DNA of 64,000 bases from assembly GCA_030156255.1 (NCBI GenBank), contig JASGMV010000004.1, positions 44,313-108,312 on the forward strand. The letters are read 5' to 3'. Below the pieces are notes generated by a model. The model saw only the letters and a list, made by a program, of their open reading frames with translations, made no database searches and was not told where the DNA came from. How positions within the stretch are numbered: the stretch's first letter is position 1; the number at the start of each line of letters is the position of its first letter. Below, piece after piece: positions 25,374-34,642 of the stretch. This stretch comes from Desulfovibrionales bacterium (GTDB lineage: Bacteria; Desulfobacterota; Desulfovibrionia; Desulfovibrionales; Desulfovibrionaceae). A program made the translations under genes and the position numbers.

Positions 25374-27179
25374 ATGTTTCAACAGATGAGCATAAAGTGG
25401 AAAATACTCTTGATCGCCTTGCTGGGTCCCGTGCTGGTCGCTGCGGTCATGGCGTGGCAACAGGTGATGGATATCCGGGCAAGCGAGGAGGACGCCCTGC
25501 TGCAGCAGGCAAGGACCGTCGTCATGATGGCCGAGGCCGCAAGGCAGGAAATGGCCCAAAAGCTCCAAGACGGAGTGATCAAGCCTTTTGACCAGATTCC
25601 CGAGGGGCATTTGATGGATGCCGTTCCGGTGGTCTCGGCCATGCAACTGGCCGCTCAGAACGCGGAGCAGAGCGGTTACCGGTTTCGCGTACCCAAGGTG
25701 AGCCCGCGCAACCCCGACAACACGCCTACGGAATTGGAGCTTGGCGCTCTGAAAAAGCTCAAAGCCGAAAATCTTCCGGAGCTGGTGCTCCACGAAGACG
25801 GCCAAATACGTTATTTTCGTCCGATCAAGCTGACCCAGGATTGCTTGGCCTGCCACGGCGACCCAAAGGGATCGGCCGATCCGATCGGAGGAACCAGGGA
25901 AGGTTGGCGCGTGGGCGAAATCCACGGGGCGTTTGAGATCGTCCAGTCCTTGGATCGGGCCGAGGACCGCGTGCTGCGCGCCCAGGCGACCGTGGCCGGC
26001 TGGACCGTCGCCGTTTTGGCCATCGTATTTTTCTTGACGTGGTGGGTCGCCAAGAAAAGCGTGGTGCATCCGCTGCTGCGCATTCAAGCCTACGCGGGCG
26101 ACGTCGCTTCCGGGAGACTGGACGCCGAACCAAAAGGAAGTTTCGGAGCGGAGTTGGCCAAACTCAAGGAGGCCATCCAAAGCATGGTTGGCCGTCTCAA
26201 GGAGCAGATGGCCGCGGCCCAGGCCAAGAGCAAGGAGGCCAAACAGGAGGCCGAGCGGGCCGAGCAGGCGATGCTAACCGCGCAACAGCAGGGACAGCGC
26301 GTTTCCACGCTGTTGGAAAAGATGACCACCGTGGCCGGCGAGGCCTCGGAAATAGCCCATCAGGTCGCTTCGGCTTCGGAAGAGCTGTCCGCCCAAGTGG
26401 ACATGGTCAGCAAAGGCGCCGGGATCCAGTCCGAGCGCACGGAGCAGACGGCTACGGCCATGGAGGAGATGAACGCCACGGTCATGGAGGTGGCCAGAAG
26501 TTCAGGCTCCGCCGCGGAAAGCGCGGACAAGTCCCGCATGAAGGCCCAGGAGGGCGAGGACGTGGTCGAACACATGATGGCCGCCATCAAAAAAGTCAAC
26601 GACCGTACGCAGCAGCTCAAGGGAGAGATGTCCGAGTTGGGGCGGCAGGCCAACGACATCAACAAGATCTTGGACGTCATTTCGGAGATTGCGGACCAGA
26701 CGAACCTGTTGGCCCTCAATGCGGCCATTGAAGCGGCGCGGGCCGGTGAAGCCGGGCGAGGATTTGCTGTGGTGGCGGACGAGGTCCGTAAACTGGCCGA
26801 GAAGACCATGCTCGCCACAAAAGAAGTGGGCGAGGCCATCTCCGCTATTCAGGACAGCGCCAACACCAATATCGAATCCATGGACCAAGCCGAGACCGAG
26901 GTGCAGCAGGCGACGAATCTGGCGCAGGAATCCGGCTCGGCCTTGCGTGAGATCGTCAGCCTGGCGCACAACGCTTCGGACCAGGTGCGCTCCATCGCCG
27001 CCTCGGCCGACCAGCAATCCGCGGCCAGCGAGGAGATCAACCGGGCTGTGGACGATATCAGCCGCATTACCACGGAAAACGCCGTGGGAGCGAGCGAGTC
27101 CGCCCAAGCCGTCACCGAATTGGCCGAACTGGCCCTCAAGCTCCAGAACCTTATCGACCAGATGGCCGTCAACGAATAA
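25374..27179 (+). CDS. Methyl-accepting chemotaxis protein with haem-type DUF3365 (Tll0287-like) sensor
   Basis: A 601-residue inner-membrane receptor. Transmembrane segments lie at about 9-27 and 205-225. Between them a periplasmic Tll0287-like domain ends in DCLACHGDP, a CxxCH c-type haem-binding motif, so it probably senses redox state or a small gas. HAMP follows ([21 protein letters not shown]), then a cytoplasmic signalling hairpin with the invariant [22 protein letters not shown] tip (written here over two motifs: [13 protein letters not shown] and AIEAARAGE). No CheR-binding pentapeptide is present at the C-terminus. GGGAGAAACGAAT precedes the ATG. Confidence 0.93.
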   Translation: MFQQMSIKWKILLIALLGPVLVAAVMAWQQVMDIRASEEDALLQQARTVVMMAEAARQEMAQKLQDGVIKPFDQIPEGHLMDAVPVVSAMQLAAQNAEQSGYRFRVPKVSPRNPDNTPTELELGALKKLKAENLPELVLHEDGQIRYFRPIKLTQDCLACHGDPKGSADPIGGTREGWRVGEIHGAFEIVQSLDRAEDRVLRAQATVAGWTVAVLAIVFFLTWWVAKKSVVHPLLRIQAYAGDVASGRLDAEPKGSFGAELAKLKEAIQSMVGRLKEQMAAAQAKSKEAKQEAERAEQAMLTAQQQGQRVSTLLEKMTTVAGEASEIAHQVASASEELSAQVDMVSKGAGIQSERTEQTATAMEEMNATVMEVARSSGSAAESADKSRMKAQEGEDVVEHMMAAIKKVNDRTQQLKGEMSELGRQANDINKILDVISEIADQTNLLALNAAIEAARAGEAGRGFAVVADEVRKLAEKTMLATKEVGEAISAIQDSANTNIESMDQAETEVQQATNLAQESGSALREIVSLAHNASDQVRSIAASADQQSAASEEINRAVDDISRITTENAVGASESAQAVTELAELALKLQNLIDQMAVNE

Positions 27180-27206
27180 ACTTCTTGAGAGATTCTGTGG
27201 CCTCGG

Positions 27207-27246
27207 CCCGGCGGAAAGCTTTGTTGCAAGCTTTCCGCCGGGTTTT
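27207..27246 (+). terminator. Rho-independent terminator of the chemoreceptor gene
   Basis: CCCGGCGGAAAGCTT pairs with AAGCTTTCCGCCGGG around TGTTGC and is followed by TTTT, 27 bases after the stop. Confidence 0.92.
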
Positions 27247-27344
27247 CGCGGATGCCGAGTCGCTTCAGAATAGAATCTGGCGCGCCGTATTCTGGACGTG
27301 GGGCGCTTTGCTCGGATAGTAAGGGCGCGCGGACGGAGTTGGAG

Positions 27345-27730
27345 CTGGGGCCGTGAATGGCCGTTCATTGCCCAAGGCGAAAAGCTGCCGCCGTACTCTT
27401 TGCTGTCGAACATCATCAACAATGCTTTGAAGGCGTCCCCCGCCGGCGGAACCGTCAAGATCGGCCTGCACGAGGAGGAGCGGAAATGCCGCATCCTGGT
27501 GCGCAACGACGGGGCCATTCTGCAAACGATTCGCGATAGATTTTTCTAAAAGTACAGCACCCTCGGCAAGAAAGGCGGGGCCGGCCTCGGCGCGTACGGC
27601 GCCCGCCTCATAGCGCGCTTATGGCGGCGATGTGCTGCTGCGGGCCTCGCCCGGCGCCATCGTCGTGGAGACGCTGCTTCCCAAGCTGGACCGGGAGGAC
27701 TGCGAATTTCCGTTATTTTTGGATGTCTGA
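27345..27730 (+). pseudogene. Remnant of a histidine kinase ATPase domain
   Basis: Translated text keeps the order of a HATPase_c domain: SLLSNIINNALKASPAGGTV (the N box), RILVRNDG (G1 box), then after an in-frame TAA at about 27547 KYSTLGKKGGAGLGAYGARL (G2 region), then a one-base frame change near 27617 and YGGDVLLRASPGAIVVETLL to the final TGA at 27730. One stop and one frameshift, and the absence of the dimerisation domain upstream, make it a decayed fragment of a two-component sensor. The rest of the kinase is not in the window. Confidence 0.8.
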
Positions 27731-27881
27731 ACTGCATCTATGCGGATTCGTAAACGGATCAGCTATTGACTGGTTGCTTCTCGTGATTACATCCAAGCAG
27801 TGGTTGGCCGGTTCAACCAAAGCGGCGGTGTGTGCGGGCGTTCATGCCCGGCTTTGCGGATTGTTGGAGTGGAAGGATCTC

Positions 27882-28898
27882 ATGCATCGGCGGGGACCAG
27901 ACCCTTATCAGGTGCTCGGGCTGGAAGTAGGCTCCAGCCAGGAGGACGTCCGCAGGGCGTTCCGGCGACTGGCTTTTCGTTGCCATCCTGACAGAAATCC
28001 TCTTGATCCTTTTGCGGAGGAGCGCTTCAGGCGCATTACCGACGCTTTTCAGGCCCTCATGAATCCGGCCGCCAAGGCCGCCCACGACCGTCAACAGTCT
28101 GCAACGTCCTGCGGCCCGGGCGCCGCGCCGGATCCCTTCGACGTTTTGGCGCGCCAGTTTGCACAGGTTTTCGGACCTTGCCGGCGGGAAGATCCGGGCG
28201 AGCCGGATGAAGACGACGATCTGGTCTTGCTGCGCGTCAGTTTTTTCGACGCCGCCCTCGGCGCTCGGCGTCGGATGCAGATGGAGCGGACCCGGGTCTG
28301 CGGCGATTGCTCCGGCTTCGGGGCTCGGCCTGTGAAGGAGTCCTCGACCTGCGGCCGCTGCAAGGGCCGTGGGAGTCTCGTCGTGCGCGACGGCTTGTTG
28401 GCCCTGGATATTCGTTGTCCGGACTGCCGGGGGCTGGGCGTCGTCCCCTGGTCCGTGTGCGAGCGATGCTCCGGGGGCGGCCGCATCAGAAGCTGGGAGG
28501 AGATCGAGGTTGATATCCCGGCGGGAGCGGTCACGGGGCAGTTGTTGCAGCTGCGCACTCCTTCGGGCCGGGAGCTGTCGATCGTACTGGAAGTCGAACC
28601 CCACGAATTCTTTCGGCGCAAAGGGTTCGATCTCGTGGTCAGAGTCAAAGTCAACATGAGTTTGGCCCTGCGGGGAGGAATGCTCGAAGCGCCTTGCCTG
28701 CAGGGAGAGATTCCCATTGAAATTCCCGCCGGCCTGCAAGCGGGACAATGCTTGCGTTTGGCCGGATACGGCCTGCCCGTTCCTGGTGAATCCCGGCGGG
28801 GCGACCTCGTCGTGGAGTTCGATATTTCCGTTCCGCGGCGCCTTGGGCTGGGCAAACTGCTGGCCGATCTGGCCGGCGCAAGGGAAGAAGACGACTGA
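27882..28898 (+). CDS. DnaJ-type co-chaperone
   Basis: A 338-residue class A J-protein. The J domain occupies about residues 8-66 with HPDRN in place. After a linker of about 40 residues (shorter than the usual glycine-rich region) the zinc centre has all four CxxCxGxG-type units: CGDCSGFG, CGRCKGRG, CPDCRGLG and CERCSGGG. The C-terminal substrate-binding domains follow (IEVDIPAGAVTGQLLQL, IEIPAGLQAG). GGAAGGATCTC precedes the ATG. No dnaK or grpE is adjacent, so it is probably an additional DnaJ rather than the main one. Confidence 0.9.
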   Translation: MHRRGPDPYQVLGLEVGSSQEDVRRAFRRLAFRCHPDRNPLDPFAEERFRRITDAFQALMNPAAKAAHDRQQSATSCGPGAAPDPFDVLARQFAQVFGPCRREDPGEPDEDDDLVLLRVSFFDAALGARRRMQMERTRVCGDCSGFGARPVKESSTCGRCKGRGSLVVRDGLLALDIRCPDCRGLGVVPWSVCERCSGGGRIRSWEEIEVDIPAGAVTGQLLQLRTPSGRELSIVLEVEPHEFFRRKGFDLVVRVKVNMSLALRGGMLEAPCLQGEIPIEIPAGLQAGQCLRLAGYGLPVPGESRRGDLVVEFDISVPRRLGLGKLLADLAGAREEDD

Positions 28899-29015
28899 CC
28901 CTGCGCCGGTCGGATCGGCCAGCCCTGAAGCGGCGTTGCGCCGGCCGCGGCGAACGGCTCGTTTAGCGCTTTTCCTGCAAGCCGCTTTCGGCTACATTTT
29001 CAGCCTAACCGACCA

Positions 29016-29163
29016 TTGAAAAATTCATTGCATGCAGGCCGGTCACAAATGGTGAGATGCGAGGAAGCGGAAAAATCCAAGGCGCGCAGTGTATGGCGCA
29101 TACATAAGCGACCTGGATTTTTTCGCCGGCGAAGCAGCGCGTCGTTTTTCAGCGGCCGCTAAG
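29016..29163 (+). repeat. Structured leader element, copy 1
   Basis: Begins TTGAAAAATTC and ends CGGCCGCTAAG. The outer stem GCGGAAAAATCCA (29067-29079) pairs with TGGATTTTTTCGC (29114-29126), and an inner GTATG-GCG-CATAC hairpin sits at 29091-29103. It lies directly upstream of the ribosome binding site of the thioesterase gene, in the same orientation. A related element is at 61298-61416. Confidence 0.65.
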
Positions 29164-29189
29164 ACTCGGATTCGTTTGGGGAGGTTGCT

Positions 29190-29636
29190 GTGGAGCAGAT
29201 GGACATCCTGGCGGCGTGCCGGGAGAAAGATAATTTTTCCAAAATGCTGGGTGTAGAGATCGTGGAGCTGAAGCCCGGCTTCGCCCGGGGACGGATGCCT
29301 TTGACCCCCCAGCACTACAACTGTTTCGGCATCGTGCACGCAGGCGCCATTTTTACCTTGGCGGACACGACATTCGGCGCTGCGGTCAATTTCCACCAGG
29401 GCCGTTTGTCCCCCACCGTGAGCATGAATTGCCAGTTTTTGAAGGCCGGCCGGGGCCAGGTGTTGACGGCCGTCGCCACGGAGTCGTCGCCCGGTCCGAA
29501 GCTGGCCTCCTACAATGTGGAGGTGAGGGACGAATCCGGGGACGTCGTCGCCGTGTTTCAGTGCATGGCTTACCGGAAAAAGGCGACCCTGGAGGAGCTT
29601 TTCGCTACGAAGGCCCGAGAGGCGAACCAGGCGTGA
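29190..29636 (+). CDS. PaaI-type hotdog thioesterase
   Basis: A 148-residue hotdog-fold protein that would hydrolyse an acyl-CoA thioester. It shows LGVEIVELKPGFARGRMPLTPQHYN, then the catalytic-loop pattern FGIVHAGAIFTLADTTFGAA, with the D/T of the PaaI active site. It starts with GTG after GGGGAGG. It overlaps the following acetyltransferase by GTGA, so both are made from one message. Substrate is unknown. Confidence 0.9.
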   Translation: MEQMDILAACREKDNFSKMLGVEIVELKPGFARGRMPLTPQHYNCFGIVHAGAIFTLADTTFGAAVNFHQGRLSPTVSMNCQFLKAGRGQVLTAVATESSPGPKLASYNVEVRDESGDVVAVFQCMAYRKKATLEELFATKAREANQA

Positions 29637-30148
29637 AGGACGGCCACGAGTTGGTTTTCAGGCCCGCCGGGCGGCGCGATTTTTCGGAAGTCCGCCTTTT
29701 GCCGGAGGATCGCCGCGAGGCTTTCTGGGTTTTCCCCGCGCACAACTATCCCATTCAGGTCTCGGAGCTGGCCCGGAACATGAAGAGTCGACGGGACGTC
29801 ACCGTGGCCGAATACGCGGGCGCCGTGGTCGGTTTCGCCAATCTCTACCATGTCGCGCAGGGGCGGAGTTGTTTCGTGGGCAACCTGTCGGTCTCCAGCC
29901 GGCTGCGACGGCGCGGCGTGGCGCGGCGGCTGCTCGGGGCCATGGCGGGCAAGGCCCGCTCGGGCTACGGCGTGCAGGACATCCACGTCAGTTGTTTCAG
30001 CGACAATCTCAAGGGATTGCTGTTTTACCAGCAGTTGGGTTTCGAACCCTACGGCATGCAGCCGCAGATGGATTGGGATTTGGAGCCCGCCTTGCTGATT
30101 CACCTACGGCGCGGCGTCAGGGCTTTGGAGTTGATGGGCCAGATCTGA
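29633..30148 (+). CDS. GNAT family N-acetyltransferase
   Basis: A 171-residue acetyltransferase with the acetyl-CoA-binding loop of the fold, LSVSSRLRRRGVARRLLGAM (the R/Q-x-x-G-x-G/A pattern) and the C-terminal FYQQLGFEPYGMQP. GTG start overlapping the thioesterase stop. The substrate is unknown; RimI-like protein acetylation or small-molecule acetylation are both possible. Confidence 0.88.
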   Translation: MKDGHELVFRPAGRRDFSEVRLLPEDRREAFWVFPAHNYPIQVSELARNMKSRRDVTVAEYAGAVVGFANLYHVAQGRSCFVGNLSVSSRLRRRGVARRLLGAMAGKARSGYGVQDIHVSCFSDNLKGLLFYQQLGFEPYGMQPQMDWDLEPALLIHLRRGVRALELMGQI

Positions 30149-30251
30149 GTCGGCCAGTAATGCGGCGGAGCCTGGCGATTCACCGGTTTCTTAATTTTCC
30201 CTTTGCAAAGGCCTGCACGGCCGTGTTGGGAGAGGCTGTTCGGAGGATAGC

Positions 30252-31004
30252 GTGAAGCAATTGCTGCAGTTGATGTGCGACGTCGCTCGCGAGGCGGGCG
30301 CGCGGATTCGGGATGTCCGCGCAAAAGGATTCCATGTCGAGCGCAAGGCCGACAAGTCTCCTCTCACCGAAGCTGATTTGGCGTCCCATGAAGTGATCGC
30401 TCGCCGCTTCGCCGAGTCCTTTCCCGAGATTCCCCTGCTTTCCGAAGAAGGGAGAGAAGCCCCGTATGAAGAACGCTCCGGCTGGAGCCGATTCCTGCTG
30501 GTGGACCCATTGGACGGCACCAAGGAGTTCGTCAAGGAAAACGGCGAATTTTGCGTGTGCATCGGGTACGTGGAAGATCGATACCCCGTGTTGGGGGCCA
30601 TCTACGCCCCGGTGGCGGACCGTTTGTATTTCGGAGGGGCGGGCCTCGGCGCCTTTGCGGACGACGGGCGCTCCACGCGAGCGTTGCATACGGAGCCGCC
30701 TCGGAATGGCGAAGGGCTGGTGGTGGTTGCAAGCCGGTCGCATCCGGACCCGAGGCTGGAGGAGCATTTGGCGAAACTGAACGTCGCCGACACGATCACC
30801 CGGGGCAGCGCGCTGAAATTCTGCCTGGTCGCCGAGGGGCGGGCCAACTATTATCCCCGGTTCAACCCGACCATGGAGTGGGACACGGCCGCAGGGCAGG
30901 CGTTGGTCGAGGGCGCCGGAGGAAGCATGACCGATCTGGACGGCGACCGGTTTTCCTACAACAAGGAAAGCCTGATGAACGGCGGATTCTTCGTGACGGC
31001 TTAA
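30252..31004 (+). CDS. cysQ: 3'(2'),5'-bisphosphate nucleotidase CysQ
   Basis: Removes the 3' phosphate of PAP/PAPS in sulfur metabolism, and can hydrolyse inositol phosphates. The 250-residue protein has the three metal-binding stretches of the family: LLSEEG, LLVDPLDGTKEF, and MEWDTAAGQALVEGAGG. GTG at 30252 follows CGGAGGATAGC. It is preceded by a 100-base gap after the acetyltransferase and is convergent with the methyltransferase gene downstream. Confidence 0.93.
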   Translation: MKQLLQLMCDVAREAGARIRDVRAKGFHVERKADKSPLTEADLASHEVIARRFAESFPEIPLLSEEGREAPYEERSGWSRFLLVDPLDGTKEFVKENGEFCVCIGYVEDRYPVLGAIYAPVADRLYFGGAGLGAFADDGRSTRALHTEPPRNGEGLVVVASRSHPDPRLEEHLAKLNVADTITRGSALKFCLVAEGRANYYPRFNPTMEWDTAAGQALVEGAGGSMTDLDGDRFSYNKESLMNGGFFVTA

Positions 31005-31017
31005 AGCAATGTGAGCG

Positions 31018-31057
31018 TGAGAACCGGGGAAAAGGGGAAACCCCCTTCTCCCGGCTC
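31018..31057. terminator. Hairpin between convergent genes
   Basis: GAACCGGGGAAAAGGGG pairs imperfectly with CCCCCTTCTCCCGGCTC. It may end transcription from both sides. Confidence 0.4.
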
Positions 31058-31067
31058 GCAGCAGGTC

Positions 31068-32054
31068 CTACCAGCGGCGATGCAGCATCCAGCGGCTTTG
31101 TTCGGGAAAGAATTTCTGGAATTCTTCCCCGATGGAGTGCAGGGGAACGATCTGCTCTTCGATGATCAATCCCTGGGGATACAGATGCATGCTGCGATAT
31201 TCCTTGGGTCCCAGAAAGGCGTTGCTCTTGGAGAGCAGCACCGAAACGTTCTGCTCCCGGGCGTAGACGATGAGCCCTTCCGGGAAAAAGTGGGCGTCCT
31301 TGAGGTTGCCGCGCAGGACGCGGAAGAGCATTTTGTTGATGCTCATGAAATCTTCCGTCCCCAGGTCGCTGCTCATGGCCGAGATGGTCTCGTTGGCTAC
31401 GGACACAGGTTTCTTGCCGGCCACCACGCTGTAGGCTTCCGGCCGCTTGGCGTCCACCGGGACAATAATGCCGACCCGAAGATCCCGGCAGAAAGAGAAG
31501 GTTCTCTCTCCCAGGAAAAGATCGTTCTCGATTCCCCAGGACTCGATGCGGCGGAATCCGTTGCGCCGGGCCTGGATGTATTGGCCGATCATCAGCACGC
31601 CGGTCCCCGAACCGATGTCCAGGCCCACGAACTCGCCGTCATGCTCCTCGCTGCAGAGCTTTTTGCCGATGATGGAGCGGAGGATGTGGGCGGACTTCGG
31701 AACGTCGGCCAACATGCGAAGGGCGTAGGAATATCGCCTGAGGGTGTTCATCAGGCCGATGTCGTCTCCCGGTTCATTGAGGCTTCTGTGCCTGCTGAAG
31801 AGGTTGAACAATTCCGTCACGTCTCTTAGCGGAATGGGCGTATCCAGCATTCCTTCGTGGACGAAGCCGTAGAAGCACTTGAGTACGAGGCTCACCAGAG
31901 ATTCGTCGGTCACAGGCGTCGACGGATCGCAGAGCCGTTCGATATGCTGTTTCAGAGAACTTCTGTCGTATGCTTCGGGATGGATGATTGGGGTGTAGCG
32001 CCGTATGGGGGCGATATGCAGCGTGCTGCGCTGGGCGTTGGTCAACTCGGACAT
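31068..32054 (-). CDS. Class I SAM-dependent methyltransferase
   Basis: A 328-residue protein. The SAM motif I is VGLDIGSGTGVLMIGQYIQ at about 165-183, with an acidic ESWGIENDLF motif II following. The N-terminal 150 residues (MSELTNAQRSTLHIAPIRRY onwards) are helical and not recognised; the C-terminal part has beta-strand character like protein arginine or ribosomal methyltransferases. Substrate is unknown. GGGAGGGA precedes ATG 32054. Confidence 0.75.
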   Translation of the reverse strand: MSELTNAQRSTLHIAPIRRYTPIIHPEAYDRSSLKQHIERLCDPSTPVTDESLVSLVLKCFYGFVHEGMLDTPIPLRDVTELFNLFSRHRSLNEPGDDIGLMNTLRRYSYALRMLADVPKSAHILRSIIGKKLCSEEHDGEFVGLDIGSGTGVLMIGQYIQARRNGFRRIESWGIENDLFLGERTFSFCRDLRVGIIVPVDAKRPEAYSVVAGKKPVSVANETISAMSSDLGTEDFMSINKMLFRVLRGNLKDAHFFPEGLIVYAREQNVSVLLSKSNAFLGPKEYRSMHLYPQGLIIEEQIVPLHSIGEEFQKFFPEQSRWMLHRRW

Positions 32055-32210
32055 GGTCCCTCCCTGGGTAATCTCTTCCCATCGCCCGGGAATGAGCAAA
32101 GACCGTACCGGCCTTCGCCCAGCGGTCGGAGTTTTTGGATATTTTTATCCCAACACACCGAAAATATAATAAAAACAATTTCGAGAGAGCGCTAGGTCGC
32201 GAAGGATTCC

Positions 32211-33110
32211 TCAGCGCTGCGAAGAGGTCGGGCGCCAAGCGCCGAAAGGGGAGCCGTGGGAGCGGCGATTGGAAAAGCAGCTCGTTTGTTGGAGCACGCG
32301 AGCCAGCGTGGGGATGTGCGGGGTGTGCGGAATTTCCACGGGAGCGGGTCGCTCCAGCGGTTCGAAGCCCGGCAGCGGAATCTCCGCCCGCCGCGCGTTG
32401 TAGGCTTCGACCATCAGCGTTTCCAGGTTGGCGGTGTCCATGGCGTTGTAGGCCAGCAGGGTCTCCAGGGCCAAGGGGTCGCCTGAGACCTCGTATTCCC
32501 GCCACAGCCAGACGGCGGCCAGGCCGTCCACACCGTCCAGCTCCTCCCGATCAAGGCCGAAATTTTTTTCCAGAACCTTGAGCCCGCCGGTGAATCCCAG
32601 CGGTTTGAAGATGAAGCGCAAGTCGATGTGGCCGTGAGGAAAATTCGACCCGAAGGAGCGTTGCAGGTAGGGCAGGTCGAAGCATCGGCCGTTGAAGGTG
32701 ATGAAGACGGCGTACTCGCTGGCCCGGTCCAGGAATTCCTCGAGGTTGCGGCCGTAAACGTAGGTGGTGACGCGGCCGCCGGCGCACATGGCGATGGAGG
32801 TGATGTGCTCCTCGTCGAACATTCCGCCGGTGGTCTCGATGTCGACGCTGGCGCAGAGGTCGCGGAATTCCGGAAAATACCGCCAGGATTGCCCTGCCGG
32901 GAGCCGGGAGCAGAACCAGCCAGCATCGCGCATCTCCAGCCGCCGGAAGGATTCCTCCAATTCCGTTTTGATGCGTTTTTCCTTGGAGCGCCAGAAGGGA
33001 AGCTTGGGAGCGTCCAGAACGTCGCTCCAGGTGGTGAAACCCGCTTTCCAGAAGCGCTGCTCCGTGGTTTCGCCCACGCCGGCGAGGTGGAGAAAAGTGT
33101 TTTGGAGCAT
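32211..33110 (-). CDS. Ribonuclease H-like 3'-5' exonuclease domain protein (YprB-like)
   Basis: A 299-residue protein. The first 65 residues look like a helix-hairpin-helix leader (HLAGVGETTEQRFWKAG). Then follows a DEDD-type exonuclease: SVDIETTG (Exo I), FNGRCFDLPYL (Exo II) and YNAMDTANLETLM (Exo III). The last 30 residues are serine-rich and probably disordered. Such proteins are annotated as YprB-like exonucleases; in vivo substrate is unknown. The ribosome binding site is weak. Confidence 0.82.
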   Translation of the reverse strand: MLQNTFLHLAGVGETTEQRFWKAGFTTWSDVLDAPKLPFWRSKEKRIKTELEESFRRLEMRDAGWFCSRLPAGQSWRYFPEFRDLCASVDIETTGGMFDEEHITSIAMCAGGRVTTYVYGRNLEEFLDRASEYAVFITFNGRCFDLPYLQRSFGSNFPHGHIDLRFIFKPLGFTGGLKVLEKNFGLDREELDGVDGLAAVWLWREYEVSGDPLALETLLAYNAMDTANLETLMVEAYNARRAEIPLPGFEPLERPAPVEIPHTPHIPTLARVLQQTSCFSNRRSHGSPFGAWRPTSSQR

Positions 33111-33396
33111 CGGTTTCAGGCTGAAGGCTGGATTGCGGGAAGAAATACAACGGCAATGCGCGCCATATCGAGAGAAAGCATAGAGGCGGGCGGAACACCC
33201 GTCAAGCCCTCGTGTGGTGCGTCGAGGCGATGCGCCCGGAGAAGACCTTCAGCCGGCCGCCAAGCTCCCTCCGGAGGCGCCGCCCGAGCAGGCGGAGTCG
33301 CCGGAGCGCCGAAAATGTTTTTTATTCCGGCTGGTCAAGAGTTCTCCAGCGCAAGGCCCAAGCAGAAATCGGGGCGGCGTTCGTTTCTCAGCAGCC

Positions 33397-34422
33397 TTAC
33401 GGCCAAAGGCGGATGCCGAAAAGAGCCAGCAACAGCGAGCGCAGGCAAAAATACGCCGCAGGCGCCAGAAAGATGCGGTGCGGGGTGAGGCTGTTGGCGA
33501 TCTTCCGGTAAAACAGGCCCGCCAGACAGGCGCCCAGTAAACCGACCGCTTCGGCGCCGAGCAGCGGCGTCGCAACGCTCGCGTTGGGGGCGGTGAGGAA
33601 GACCGCGGCCTGGACCGCGCAGGCCACGGCGACGGCCTTGGCGGCGGCTGGCCGCGCCAGCCGCGTCGGCAGTTGCGTGATCCGTGCAAAAAGCGGCAGA
33701 AAGATGAAGCCGCCCACGCCCAGCAGCGGGGTCGCCAGCCCTACGGCCAACCCCAGACCCAGCATGGACAAGGGGCGGAAGGCGAACTCCACGCCGCCGT
33801 AAACGAAAATGACCTTGCGCAAGGACCGGGAGAGCGTCTGTACGCCGCCGCCGACCTCCTCCAAGGCCGCGCCGGCCTTGCGGTCCCGCTCCATTTGGGC
33901 TTGCCCCGCCTTGGTGTGCCGCCGCCCCATGGCCGCCGTCAGGGCGGCCAGGTACAATCCGAACATCAAGTGGAGCGTTCTGGGGCCGATCGCGCCCAGA
34001 GTTCCCAGAGAGGAGGCCGCCGAGCCCAGGGCCGCCCCTACAGCCGCGCAGGCCGCCATGGACAGAACCACTCCGCCGCGGGCCATGTCGCGAGCCAGGA
34101 TCGCCGCCGCGGCCAAAAATCCCAGCGCCGCGTTGCTCAGCCGGATGGCGTCCACCAGAGCAAGAGGCTCCACCACGGGCATGGCCACGGCGATGGCGCC
34201 GGTGAACAGGGTCAGGTGCCCGAAGCCTATGAAGAGCCCTCCCGCTTCCGGGGCCGCGGCGTAAGTCAGTCCGCCCAGAGCCGACCAGATGAGAGACAAC
34301 AGTAGGACCTGCACCGGCAGAACCGATTGGAGACCCAACCAGGACCAGCTCTGCCCGATGAAGAGCACGAGAGCGCCCAGACCCAGACCGGCAACGACAA
34401 GGATGGAGGTGTTTTTCTTCAT
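33397..34422 (-). CDS. TSUP family transporter (TauE/SafE, sulfite/sulfonate exporter type)
   Basis: A protein of about 341 residues with eight or nine hydrophobic segments. Diagnostic text is near the C-terminal half: GLGLAVGLATPLLGVGGFIFLPLF (glycine-rich repeat of the family) after a short cytoplasmic loop with basic residues. The first half is shifted from the usual family, and the substrate is not predictable; sulfite, sulfonates or other anions are typical. ATG 34422 was chosen because a signal-anchor follows at once. TTG 34482 is an alternative; no strong ribosome binding site was seen for either. Confidence 0.65.
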   Translation of the reverse strand: MKKNTSILVVAGLGLGALVLFIGQSWSWLGLQSVLPVQVLLLSLIWSALGGLTYAAAPEAGGLFIGFGHLTLFTGAIAVAMPVVEPLALVDAIRLSNAALGFLAAAAILARDMARGGVVLSMAACAAVGAALGSAASSLGTLGAIGPRTLHLMFGLYLAALTAAMGRRHTKAGQAQMERDRKAGAALEEVGGGVQTLSRSLRKVIFVYGGVEFAFRPLSMLGLGLAVGLATPLLGVGGFIFLPLFARITQLPTRLARPAAAKAVAVACAVQAAVFLTAPNASVATPLLGAEAVGLLGACLAGLFYRKIANSLTPHRIFLAPAAYFCLRSLLLALFGIRLWP

Positions 34423-34503
34423 GGTGGACAAGCTCGCTATGACGCGTAAAGATTCGGGAACATATTTTTGAGTCGGGGTCAATCGCCGAGAAATTCGAAA
34501 CGT

Positions 34504-34630
34504 TAGAGCATATTACGCTTGAAATGCTTGCTTCACGGCGAGCATAGCTCGCCTACAAGCATTTCGCAGCAAGGATTTACGGACAAATCCTTGCCGAGCA
34601 GTTAAACTTTTTCAAAGTTAAACTGCTCTA
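34504..34630 (+). repeat. TAGAGCA palindromic repeat, copy 6 (longest, complete)
   Basis: 127 bp bounded by TAGAGCA and TGCTCTA. Modules: GAAATGCTTG...CAAGCATTTC hairpin, AAGGATTT/AAATCCTT hairpin, and the GAGCAGTTAAACTTT/AAAGTTAAACTGCTC hairpin. It fills the gap between two divergent genes. Confidence 0.9.
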
Positions 34631-34642
34631 GCGGGGGACTCG

